A program made the position numbers and the translations under genes. Of a stretch of 64,000 bases of DNA, positions 1-9,746 are shown piece after piece (position 1 is the stretch's first letter; every line of letters begins with the position of its first letter). Below the pieces are notes generated by a model that made no database searches, was not told the DNA's origin, and saw only the letters and a list, made by a program, of their open reading frames with translations. This DNA is from Sacculina carcini (taxonomy: Eukaryota > Arthropoda > Thecostraca > Sacculinidae), in NCBI GenBank assembly GCA_916048095.2, contig OU696586.1, positions 4,600,749 through 4,664,748 of the forward strand, in the 5' to 3' direction.

Positions 1-92
1 CTACATGTGGATTATTGAAGCTGGAAAATCATCTCGAAGCCTTCCAGTTTGCCGAATCTCAGCCGAATTTGATGCAGTTGAATCACCACAAG
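1..92 (+). CDS. Partial internal exon of an unrecognised gene
   Basis: The window opens inside an apparently coding stretch ending at an AAG|GTAACA donor (intron starts at 93). Two frames are open. Frame A (codons from position 3) reads ...LLKLENHLEAFQF... and has the better-looking codon use, but it reaches a stop three codons into the next exon (…K-G-V-stop). Frame B (codons from position 2) reads YMWIIEAGKSSRSLPV... and leaves one base that completes a codon with the next exon and keeps that exon open to its basic C-terminus. I cannot decide between them and do not recognise either protein. Exon call moderate, frame low. Confidence 0.45.
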
Positions 93-599
93 GTAACAAC
101 TGTATGTTTATGTCAATTCATGCATTCTAATGGTGCTCAGTTTTCTATGTCTGTGTGTGTGTGTGTGTGTGGTGTGTGCAAGTGTGTGTATAGGTACATG
201 TGTGTGTGCATGTGTGTATAGGTGTGTGGTGTGTGTATGTGTGTGGTTAAGCTATCTAGCATACCAAGCTATAAAGCTATCAAGCATGGGCGGGCAGAGT
301 GCACTTGGCTCATGACTTTCAAAACAACCAAAAACCGCAGCGAAATAATGCAAGACTAAACTACTGACAAGACTACTGTGCTATTTCATTGTGTGATTCA
401 ACGTAAATATATTGATCTCCTATAGACATTTTTCATGCATTGTTGTACGAGGCTTATTACAATTGCCTCTTTCAGTTGGATTTTGATCTCTAGCAAGGTT
501 AGGTGGGTCTGAAAACCCAGCATTATGCTTTGACACGCTGCCTCGTTGTGCTGTTTTGGAAACAATCGTCTCCTGATATCGTTCTCTTTGCCCGCGCAG
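93..599 (+). other. Intron with imperfect (TG)n tract
   Basis: The intron runs from GTAACA at 93 to a good acceptor (pyrimidine-rich, ends CCCGCGCAG) at 599. An imperfect TG/TATG microsatellite fills about 150-245. Nothing else recognisable was seen. Confidence 0.45.
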
Positions 600-745
600 G
601 GAGTCTAGCGACTGCAGCACCGCACTATGGTGGGAACATGAATGGTCCAGTGAAAACTCCACCTTCCGCTGGTGCACATTTCTACTATGGAAGAGGAAGC
701 CGCGGGAGGATTGCCAGAAAACAAAAACGTCGTCGAAATCACTAA
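600..745 (+). CDS. Terminal exon of an unrecognised gene, basic C-terminus
   Basis: The exon follows a strong acceptor at 598-599. With two bases completing a split codon it reads SLATAAPHYGGNMNG, then a Pro/Ala segment, and ends in a strongly basic tail (GRGSRGRIARKQKRRRNH, stop TAA 743-745). Such a tail suits nuclear localisation or nucleic-acid binding; that is inference only. An AATAAA at 903-908 supports a gene end here. The phase fits frame B of the exon at 1-92; with frame A the protein would stop at a TAG at 606-608 instead. Family unknown. Confidence 0.45.
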
Positions 746-902
746 GATAGCTGTTCTAAGTTCGAATCGCTAAGTTCGCTTCTAGTGACTATAAAATTCA
801 ATTTCATCCGGTGTATAATGGCATATGCATGTCATTTTGTCATTTGTTCTCCACATTATTGTGATCGTGATTCAAATTCCACATAACGGCCGATAATCGT
901 GG

Positions 903-908
903 AATAAA
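903..908 (+). terminator. Polyadenylation signal AATAAA
   Basis: Canonical AATAAA 158 nt after the stop codon of the left-edge gene, in an otherwise non-coding stretch. It plausibly ends that transcript about 15-25 nt further on. Confidence 0.5.
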
Positions 909-2309
909 CAAGCAACGTACCTACTGGCCGTATTGTTGCGCTTGTGGCTAACTTCGCCAAAAGCAACACAGATGCTGTAGTTTCAGTTATATATTACCAT
1001 ACATTAACAGTACATAACAACATATAACAATACATAATAAAATCATGTACAATACAGAACATAAAAGTGCAATATACAGGTGATACAATCAATTAATACG
1101 CGCAGCTATACACACAAGTAAAAATAGGCGCAGCGGGCCACAGTGTACATCCGCGTAGCGAGCAACAATGCTGCGTAAGCACAGTGCACACAGTGACAAT
1201 AACGTGCAAACGTGCAACTACAAAATGCAGAAATGGGCGACAATCCCAGACAGGGGTGTAGTCACTCTCTGAAAAGGGCCACGGGCTAATATATAAAGCA
1301 ATGCTAGTGATATTAGCCTTAGCGGGTGAACAACGAATGAGCGAGCGGAAGATTAACCACTTCACTCTAACGTTATGGAAGACCCGAGTGACAGAATACA
1401 CCAGACTATATAGATGTGTACGCCACAGTATCAGTGGAATTAGTCAGGGAAAGTAGCATGTAAAAACCGCTTCTTGCTATATCAACATCAAAACACACCT
1501 GGTTCATTGCAATTTCACCACGTGCTGTGTTTTTTTTGGAGAATGTTGAGCATACGATGTTTGTGTATTCTGAATTTTTGCTGATGTTGTTTTGCACGGC
1601 GTATTTTACATTGGTAATTGCAATGCAAGTAACGCACACGACTACAATGTTAGGTGTTTTGGCTTGGTGTTATATAGTATGGTTATATATTTCGCTTGTA
1701 CTTGGGGTATCGCTAGAATTCGGTTGTATTCAATAGACCGCTCCGGAAACAGGCTGTGTTTGCATGCAACATCTACAAATCAGCTAGCCGTTGTGGCATG
1801 GCGTATTCAGTATACGGCAATAATCTAGTGTGTCAAATACCAAGCGGTAAAAAACTGCAACTAATATATTAACCATCTAGGTGGAATGATTGTCTTGCCT
1901 GTGCGTGTGCGTCTCCACCGAAGTCTCGAGACGAGTCGGCGTGGAGCAGTGTTGTGCGCGTGCGTGTGTGCGCCTGTCCTGTTCTGCTTGAGCGTCGGTT
2001 TGTGCGTCGTGGTCGGTGAACGCGCGCGTGTGTGACGGCGTGGGTTAGTTTGAGAGCAACTGCGATCATCTGATGACACGAGGAGAGTGTGGCGAGAAGG
2101 GACTGGATGTCTATGTGGATAGGCTATGTCTAGGCTAGGCGTCTTTGTCGCTGGGCTGTCCGAGGCACAATGTGCAGTGAGGTGTAAGATGTCTCATTAA
2201 AGTACAGGACAGTGGTGCTTTGACGTTCAGTGGTGTACGAGTGTGCGTTGGTTGTGGTGTTTGAGCGTATGTTTCTGAGGAGGTTGACGTTCTTCAGTGG
2301 TCGTTGAGT

Positions 2310-2368
<59 letters not shown>

Positions 2369-2484
2369 GGTTGTGGTAGCTGTGGTGTCGCCCGACCAAT
2401 TTTGCATTTATTTGTTATATCGCCGGTTTTCGTATTTGTTAAGAGTTTGTGGAGTTTGTGACGGCGAGGCGACCGAGTGCCAAC
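909..2484. other. Intergenic region and presumed globin promoter/5' UTR
   Basis: About 1.6 kb with no convincing coding sequence. 1000-1050 is an A/T-rich run of CATATAACA-like repeats. 1880-2100 is relatively CpG-rich (CGCGTGCG, CGCGCGCGTG) and may be promoter-proximal. A (TG)n tract of about 30 units lies at 2308-2367, roughly 120 bp before the globin ATG. No TATA box or initiator can be assigned with confidence. Short open frames on both strands here are low complexity and were not called. Confidence 0.4.
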
Positions 2485-2675
2485 ATGGGTGGTGGCGCGA
2501 GTTGTTGTCGTGAGAGGCGAAGTAGCGGTCGTCGCTTCTCTCTGAACGATATTCCTCCTCCACCGCCCAAAGACCCCCGTCTACCACTGACAGTGCGACA
2601 GAAGTTCAACCTGCTCAAATCGTGGAAAGCCATCAGTCGGGCCATGGATCGCACCGGAGTGTACATGTTTATCAA
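2485..2675 (+). CDS. Membrane-anchored globin, exon 1 (N-acylated N-terminus, helix A-B)
   Basis: First of three exons of a 188-aa globin (2485-2675, 2956-3184, 41026-41172; total 567 nt with stop). The ATG has good context (CAACATGG). The protein starts MGGGASCC: Gly2 is a classic N-myristoylation site and Cys7/Cys8 are candidate palmitoylation sites, so the globin probably sits on membranes, as known for globin X and for the membrane-bound haemoglobin of crab gills. Residues 24-33 are Pro-rich (IPPPPPKDPR), then helix A with the conserved Trp (LLKSWKAI, W47). The exon ends ATCAA|GTCAGT after helix B, in phase 2, at the ancestral globin intron position B12.2. It binds haem and presumably O2 or NO at a membrane; its physiological role is unknown. 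Confidence 0.85.
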
Positions 2676-2955
2676 GTCAGTGTGGTTGCAACGTGTCTAG
2701 CATAGTGGGACCGGGCTCGATGTTCTTGCCAATTGCTTCATCGGCAGCCGTGTTTGGCCTTTTTTCTTGAGTGTAAAACGTTGAGTGTTAAGTTTTCACC
2801 CAGTTTCACAGAGCAGCGAATTAGAGACCAATTGTTGGGGCATTGGACAACTTTTCGAGAGGTTTCAAACCTTCCTTGTATTTGATTAACATTGTTGTGT
2901 GTCTATGTTGAATATGTTCGTCTGTCGTATCTAACATTGTGCTATGTTTTTGCAG
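2676..2955 (+). other. Globin intron 1 (B12.2, 280 bp)
   Basis: GTCAGT donor and TATGTTTTTGCAG acceptor. The split codon AA|A restores Lys64 and keeps the frame through exon 2. Small and repeat-free, in sharp contrast to intron 2. Confidence 0.85.
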
Positions 2956-3184
2956 ACTATTTGAAGACCACGAACTGCTGAGCTTGTTCCAGAAATTTGT
3001 GCAATTACGGAATCGAGACGAGCAGGCTGAAAGTCTCGAGTTGGCTGAGCATGCGTCCATCGTGATGAACACTCTGGATGAAGCTATTAAGGCGCTCGAG
3101 GACATGACCTACTTCTTCTCGTTCCTGCATGAAATTGGCCAGTCGCACAGACACATTCCTGGATTCAAGGTCGACTACTTCCTG
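2956..3184 (+). CDS. Membrane-anchored globin, exon 2 (haem pocket: helices C-F)
   Basis: Encodes residues 64-140 and both haem-ligating histidines. The CD region LFQKF carries the invariant Phe candidates (F75/F78). Distal HisE7 is H96 (LAEHASIVM) and proximal HisF8 is H128 (IGQSHRHIPGFKVDYF). The 32-residue spacing equals that of neuroglobin (His64/His96), and the EIGQSHR context resembles the F helix of neuroglobin/globin X. Phase 2 entry and phase 0 exit (CTG|GTGAGT) match the conserved vertebrate and invertebrate globin gene structure. Hexa- or pentacoordination cannot be judged from sequence alone. Confidence 0.88.
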
Positions 3185-3559
3185 GTGAGTTGACATCGGA
3201 TCCATCCACTGGCGTGATAGTATTTCATAGGGCAGTTATTGGCACATACGTGAGTCTTCTAGCCGGCAACGAATGACATGAAAGAATGATGATCAATATA
3301 GCCTTTGACAGTCAATGGAACATACATTCATCACATCCACCGGCATGCAGCTCTTAATTAAGATGAACCGACGAGGTTTGCTCGTCGGGAGATCCAACCG
3401 CTTTCAACAGCAATTCACTATACGGATGTGACTCTGAGCAACGCCGATTTAAGGGTTTTCTGTTGCTAAAGATCGAACAACACAAGATTGATATCCTATA
3501 TACCTTGTGCATATCCTGGGAACTTTAAATGCAACATATATTTTATCCATCAATTTATG

Positions 3560-3925
3560 ATCATCTCTAAATATTTTGTTGGGGGGAGGGCTGGAACCCA
3601 CCCAAAATGCCAAGTCCCCTAAGCCCCCCGCAAAGCATTATCATGGACAATAAAATTTCGTAACACGGTAAATGAAGTCCTGTAATGTTAGTTCAAGTTC
3701 GAGGAATGAATTAGTGTGCCCCAATACATTATTATTATATCATGTAGTCAGCGATCGAGTGTAGCTCTTCATGCTCCGCCAAGCCCTAAATTGCTAAATT
3801 TTTCCTTAGCCTCCCTCAGTCCCTCCATCGGAAGAATCCTCGCACCGCCGCTAGCATACGTTTCGGGCTGCCCCTCCTTCAATGGCTTCACTAAGACCAG
3901 TAATTCAAATGCAAAATCGTTCATG
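3560..3925. mobile_element. Degenerate remnant of the GGCGCCGCCACTG MITE family
   Basis: The stretch CTCTTCATGCTCCGCCAAGCCC ... CAGTCCCTCCATCGGAAGAATC ... GCACCGCCGCTAGC closely parallels the complete small element at 40206-40373 (GTTCCTCATGTTTCGCCAAGCC ... TCAGCCCCTCAACGG ... GGCGCCGCCACTG). The upstream AAGCCCCCCGCAAAGC run at about 3618 may belong to the same insertion. Ends are not intact. Confidence 0.35.
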
Positions 3926-4309
3926 GTGTTGCAATAATATATTACACATGTGATAAAACCTCGTGACTAGTTCATTATACCAATACTAATGTAAATTTAA
4001 TGAAATGTAATGCTAAAATAAGTTAACGCATAATAAATGTGTATGTGTAAACTTATTTCACAAACTTATACGAGCTTTATATTTATACTAGCATTAAAAC
4101 CCGCCCGTTGTGCGGAGCAATTCATAAAAATATTGCAAATTAAAAACAAATAAGGCAAACTCATAAAAACCTTAATCAATTAAAAAGTCTAAATTTCATT
4201 ATTTTTAATTTTATTTTGACAGAATATTTTCACTCAGCCCGCCTCATATTTAAACCCGGCCGACGTGCGGAATAATTCAGAACTCGAACACCATCCGTTC
4301 TGGTTCTTG

Positions 4310-4880
4310 AACTGGTACTGGTACTGGTACTGGTCTTGCTACTGGTACTGTGTAGCCCAGTACAACCAGTCTCATAGTCGAGTGGTCGGCGACTAAACCG
4401 GCTCCCCCTCTGGTTCCCACCAGTGAGGAGGGTGGCTAGACACCCAGCAGGACTAAAAATAAAACCTGTCCAAGGGCGGAAGAGCTACTCGCTAGCCAAC
4501 GGCCATCTAGCATTTATTATAATTATTTTATATCCTATGCTTTTTTATTCTATATTCCCATTATATATTTTCTCTCTTTCCATTATATGCTCTATTACAT
4601 TACATTATTCATATATATATATATGTGTATGCATGTATATGTGTATATATGTGCGTGTGTATGTGTTCTTGTGCATGTGTTTGTGTGTATGTGTTTGTGT
4701 GTATGTGGGTATGTATGTGTTCAATTTTGCAAGCACCCATGTACTTTCTGTCGATTTGTGCTCCATATTTTTGTCCCCATACCGCTCTGTGTCTACACTT
4801 TTATTACTCTGCTCCTGCTCGCGCCTTTGTCCTCGAAAGTGCGCTATATTAAATACATGTTGTTGTTGTTGTTGTTGTTG
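4310..4880 (+). mobile_element. LINE 3'-end fragment with (TTG)n tail
   Basis: Interrupts the array sequence TTCTTGAA|GTCAAATCC. It begins with a GGTACT run (about 4312-4350), continues through a C-rich untranslated-type segment and an imperfect TG/TATG tract (4620-4720), and ends GCGCTATATTAAATACATG(TTG)n at about 4840-4880, the layout of a LINE 3' UTR and tail. No coding capacity. Confidence 0.4.
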
Positions 4881-5649
4881 AATTTATCTTCCAATTGCAA
4901 CTGTAACACAAGTTATAAGTTAAACAGCTGCGCGGTGCAACGCAAAATTGCCTACTTCCTGCTGTATCGGGTGCAAAAAACGTCATGTCCAATGCGGCAG
5001 GGTATAATGACGTTTTAGACACGCTACGACGTTTTAGACGTTTTAGACGCTATAGACACGCTCTTGAACACGCTATCCTTGAACAACTTCGTCCGATTAT
5101 TACTCCGGTCCTTGACCCTTGTCAATCAGGCTCTATATCAAATCATTCAACTGAAACTCTCTTTATTCGGCTCACTAATGACATTTCTTCTAACTTTTCC
5201 TTCGGCAAATCTGTTCTGCTAATATCATTAGATTTTTCATCTGCCTTTGATCTCGTCAATCATTCCATTCTTTGTGAAGATCTCGCCCATATTGGCCTTT
5301 CTTCCTCAGCTCTTTCTCTTGTCTCTTCCTACCTTCATAAACGTTCCTTTTCTGTCCGCTGTAATTCCCGGATGTCTGCCAATGTTCCGTTGACTTCTGG
5401 CGTCCCACAGGGTTCTCTCCTGGGACCACTCCTTCTCAACCTCTACGTCTCGTCCCTTTGTTCTGTCCTCAGAGAATACCCTATTTCCTTTCACGTCTAT
5501 GCTGACGATGTACAAATTTACTTTCTCCTATCTTTACATAATTATACTTCGATATCTAAACTTCTTTCCCATATTTCGTCATGGGCTGCCTCCAGATACC
5601 TCCTTCTTAATCACGACAAATCTGTCTGTTATTGTTGTTGTTGTTGTTG
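4881..5649 (+). pseudogene. LINE reverse-transcriptase fragment, truncated at both ends
   Basis: The frame from 4985 to 5650 encodes the middle of a non-LTR RT: DFSSAFDLVNHSIL (motif A), a GVPQGSLLGPLLLNLY block (motif B) and FHVYADDVQIY (catalytic YADD). The N-terminal endonuclease and the thumb/C-terminus are absent. The frame runs straight from LLLNHDKSV into a (TTG)n tract and then back into the interrupted array. This is a dead fragment, CR1/Jockey-like from the motifs. Codons 4985-5060 include a GACGTTTTA-type repeat unrelated to RT. Confidence 0.75.
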
Positions 5650-7984
5650 AAGTCAAATCCATTAGTTTTGTACATGAATTCATTCTACACGGTGAAATTG
5701 AACGTTTTATTGCTGCCCGCGGGAAATTTTTATTTCATAAAAATGAGCCATCGCTTCGTTTGCGTTTGAAGCCCCTGATCATTGAACCAGCGAAACATGA
5801 ACCAGCGCAATTATGTCACCTCATATTCAAGCATACATACACAGACAGACAGATAATTTCTTCTTTATGTATATATATAGCATTAAAACCCGCCCGTTGT
5901 GCGGAGCAATTCATAACATGAAATTCATATTCAATTCATAAAAAAATATGGAAAAATAAAAATGAAGTAGGGTTCACTCATAAAAATATTCATCTATTGA
6001 AAATTATAAGTTTAATTATTTTTATTTCGACAAAATATTTCCCCTCAGTCCGCCTGAGTCATTTTTAAACCCGCCCGTCGTGCTGAATAATTAAGAACTC
6101 GAACACGATCCGTTCTGGATCTTGAAGTCAAATCCATTGGTTTTGTATATGGATTAATTCTACAGGGTAAATTGAACGTTCTATTGTCTATAGTTGCTGA
6201 CCACGGAGCATGTTTATTTTAAAAAAATTACCTTTTTTTAAATGAACCATTTGAAAAAAATGAACTAAAAAACACTTTTTTAAGCCCGCCCGTCGTGCGG
6301 AACAATTCATACAATAATATTCATATCAAATCCATAAAATATATTTAATACGAATTGAAAACCAAAAAATGTAACCTATAAATACCTTAACCAATAGAAA
6401 AGTCTAAATGTGAATATTTTTGTTCTTATTTTGACAAATATTATCCCTCAACCCGCCTGATATATAAATCTGCCCGTCGTGTGGTATAATTCAGAACACA
6501 AACACGAAACAAACAATGAAAGATGATGAAATCTTTTCATCAGAATGTTTCCAAACTATATTTATTACTTAACATCATTCCCCAATATCATTTGCTTAAG
6601 TACTATTTTACTTTTACCGCTATAATATTTATTGCTAAAATTTATATATTTTCCGCTATCATTAAAACCCAATATAACCTGAGTCAAACCTACCCAACCC
6701 AACCCAACCATCCAATCTTGACCGCACTCAGCCTAGTCTGAGGTGATTTAACTTATTAGTTTGTGATCACAAAATATACTGATGCGATCATAATTTGTAA
6801 TCAGAAGACTGAGATTATCTACCCCAGGGGTCCCAAACACGCGGCCCACAAATGCTTATCTCTCAACCCGCCAATATAGTATCGGAACCAAACTGTAAGG
6901 CAGCTAAATTCACATTTGTTGCATAATGCGATATAATTATACACCATTATCATATTATCTCATAATTCCCGGTTAATGCTTCCACTAATGCATCATATTC
7001 ATACAGTTGTCATTTTTTGGATTACACCGATATTAAAGCCCTTGATATTACAGCCGATAATATATTATGCAATCTATATTCTGCTACGTATTATTCCTAA
7101 TACATATATCATCAGATCGCAAAATATATTTAAAGGTTCACATCATTCTCCAAAATCATTTGCTTAAGAGCTATTCTACTTTTATCGCTAGAATATTTAC
7201 TGCTAGCAAAATATCATATACCTCGCTATCATTTAAACCCACTCTTTATAGATACATTTAAGCCCGCCCGTCGTGCGGAACAGTTCATTAAATATAATTA
7301 ATATTCAATTCATAAAAAAATTAGTGAAAATTGAAAAAGAAAAACAGACCCATAGGAATGTTTAGCCAATATAAAAGTCTAAATGTGAAATTTATGTTTC
7401 AATTTAGAAAACATGTTTTTCCACAACCCGCCTCATATTTAAAGCTGCCCGTCGTGCGGAATAATTCAGAACTCAAACACGAAACAAACACAAAGAAAAT
7501 TGATGAAAAACGACCAACAGAAAAAATGAAATTTGTAAATTCTTGTTTTAATTATTGACGATGTTTTTCTCTCAACACTGCTCAAATTCACACCCATCCT
7601 TGGTGTGTAGTAATTCAGAAGTGTAACACTATCAAAACAATGAAACTTTCTGCCATCTCTATAATTCCAGATTTATGCGTCCGCTAAAACAGCATATTCA
7701 TATAGTTGGCATTGCATGATATTACAACCCATATACTTATGCAACTTAAGCTTATGCAACTTGAAATTAAACCAATTAAATTATACAGTAAAATTCAGTA
7801 GTTAACTTTGTTCCCAGTAGTATTTTACCCGCCCGTCGGGCGGAACAATTCATGTGTAAATATTGAGGACAATAAAGCCATTCTATTCAGTATAGTGTAG
7901 CATTAATTAAACTGTACTCAATAAAACCACACCATCCACGCTTGGAGCTAATATGATGCATTCTTAATTGTGATTTGGCTTCAG

Positions 7985-9110
7985 TGAAATTTAATCGGTG
8001 TATATTCCTGTGTAATCGCAAGTGCGCATAATAGCTGTCAAATTGGTAATATGTGCTTTTGACTTTACACCGCCGTAACTTCCTTCAGATACACTTTGGA
8101 AAATTACAAATTATACCGTATTGTAGAAAAAAAGATTTCTAGCACGATGGTATAATTTATTTTTATGTGTTACAAATATTAACTGAGAAATAGTAGAAAA
8201 AGGAATTAATTTCAGTCGCCCGGTGTTCAAGTGCAATTTTGGATGTATTTGAGAATTTTGCCAATTTTACACGTTTTTTGTATCATTTTTGGGTTAAATT
8301 ATAGTTTATCTTGTAGAACACAAAATTATCTACACAGTAGTATATTCCTGTGTAATCGCAAGTGCGCATAATAGCTGTCAAATTGGCAATACGTGCTTTT
8401 GACTTTACACCGCCGAAACTTCCTTCAGATACACTTTGGAAAATTTAAAATTATACCGTATTGTAGAAAACAAGATTTATAGCACGATGGTATAATTTAT
8501 TTTTATGTGTAACAGTTATTTACTGAGAAATAGTAGAAAAATGAATATATTTTAGTCGCCCGGTGTTCAAGTGTAATTTTGGATGTAATTGAGAATTTTG
8601 CCAATTTTACACGTTTTTTGTATCATTTGTGGGTATAAATTATAACTTATATTGTAGAACACAAAATTCTCTACACAGTAGTATATTCTTGTGTAATCGC
8701 AAGTGCGTAAATTGTGATTGGACTTCAGTGAAATTTAATCAGTGTATATTCTTGTGTAATCGCAAGTGCGCATAATAGCCGTCAAATTGGCAACATGACA
8801 TTTTGACTTTACACCGCCGTAACTTCCTTCAGATACACTTTGGAAAATTAAAAATTATACTGTATTGTAGAAAACAAAATTTATAGCACGATGGTATACT
8901 TTATTGTAATGTGTGACAAATATTTCTAGAGAAATAGGTAGAAAAATGAATTAATTTTAATCACCCGGTGTTCAAGTGTAATTTTGGATGTATTTGCGAA
9001 TTTTGCCAATTTTACACGTTTTTGTATCATTTGTGGGTATAAATTATAACTTTTCTTGTAGAACACAAAATTATCTACACAATAATAAATTTTTTATAGC
9101 TTTACCATTG
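7985..9110 (-). repeat. B satellite: three ~340-bp tandem monomers (copy A)
   Basis: Monomers start TATATTCCTGTGTAATCGCA at 8001, 8341 and 8682 (340 and 341 bp apart), with a 60-bp partial monomer before the unit at 8742. Each contains GCGCATAATAGCTGTCAAAT, ACACCGCCGTAACTTCC, GCACGATGGTATAATTTA and CACGTTTTTTGTATCATT blocks. The same monomer recurs in every array copy and in inverted orientation at 19258-20397. Confidence 0.8.
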
Positions 9111-9410
9111 CTGGTTCATGAGGAATAGATGGCGGAATATTGACCAAAATATTCACTTTTTTGTGTGCTAATTTTGCCTTTTTGACTTTGTCATTTACAC
9201 TTCACACCGCCGTAACTTTTTTTAATACACTTTGGAAAATTATTAATTATACTGTGTTGTAGCAAACAAAATTTCCAGCATGATGGTATTATTTGTTGAG
9301 ATGTGTAATAATTAGTTTTTGAGAAATAGAGAAAAAAGTATAGAAAATTGGACGCGTGGAGTTTAAAAAAATTTTTGAATGTAGATTGAATTTTTTTCCA
9401 TTTTACATGT

Positions 9411-9717
9411 TGTTATGAAATCTTGGCTATTTTTGTGCGCTCATCTGGCAGCGCTGTGGGTATTTTCTGTATAACAACAACAACATATTTTGTCTTTCAC
9501 CATCGTGTTTTGCGTGCACATCTCCGGGTATATTTCTGTATTAAATATTCTGTAAATAGCTCATTTTGGGCAATCATTTTGTTTAATTGTGTACTTACAA
9601 TTATCCTGTATATATAACGTTTTATGGTTCACATATCCATTTGTACTTTCTTTTGTTTCAGGAGATGTGTGTTTTGTGATGAATAAAGCCTATCGTTGAG
9701 GCCAATCTTTCATAACA
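9411..9717 (+). repeat. 5' LTR
   Basis: 307 bp, TG...CA ends, matching 13378-13684 at every position I compared. It contains AATAAA at 9682-9687 inside the block GTGTTTTGTGATGAATAAAG, which is also the target of the putative primer site just downstream. Confidence 0.93.
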
Positions 9718-9736
9718 ATTTATTCATCACAAAACA
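9670..9736 (+). promoter_or_regulatory. Putative self-priming PBS: 18-nt perfect inverted repeat across the LTR end
   Basis: The 18 nt right after the 5' LTR (9719-9736, TTTATTCATCACAAAACA) are the exact reverse complement of 9670-9687 inside the LTR (TGTTTTGTGATGAATAAA); the spacer is 31 nt. This is where a tRNA-complementary PBS would normally be, and no TGG-initial PBS is present. Tf1/sushi-type Metaviridae prime reverse transcription from the 5' end of their own mRNA, and this layout fits that. Whether transcription starts near 9670 is inference. Confidence 0.6.
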
Positions 9737-9746
9737 ATCCGATAAG

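Noticed and set aside
1861..2079. Arg/Thr-rich minus-strand open frames upstream of the globin gene
   Set aside because: Low-complexity CG/TG-rich DNA with two overlapping open frames; better explained as promoter-type sequence.
6523..7261. Recurring small open frames (60-75 codons) in the array, e.g. 6523, 6976, 7067, 15378, 27071, 27524, 32147, 32600
   Set aside because: They recur because the repeat recurs. They are A/T-rich, hydrophobic by composition, and their ends shift between copies.
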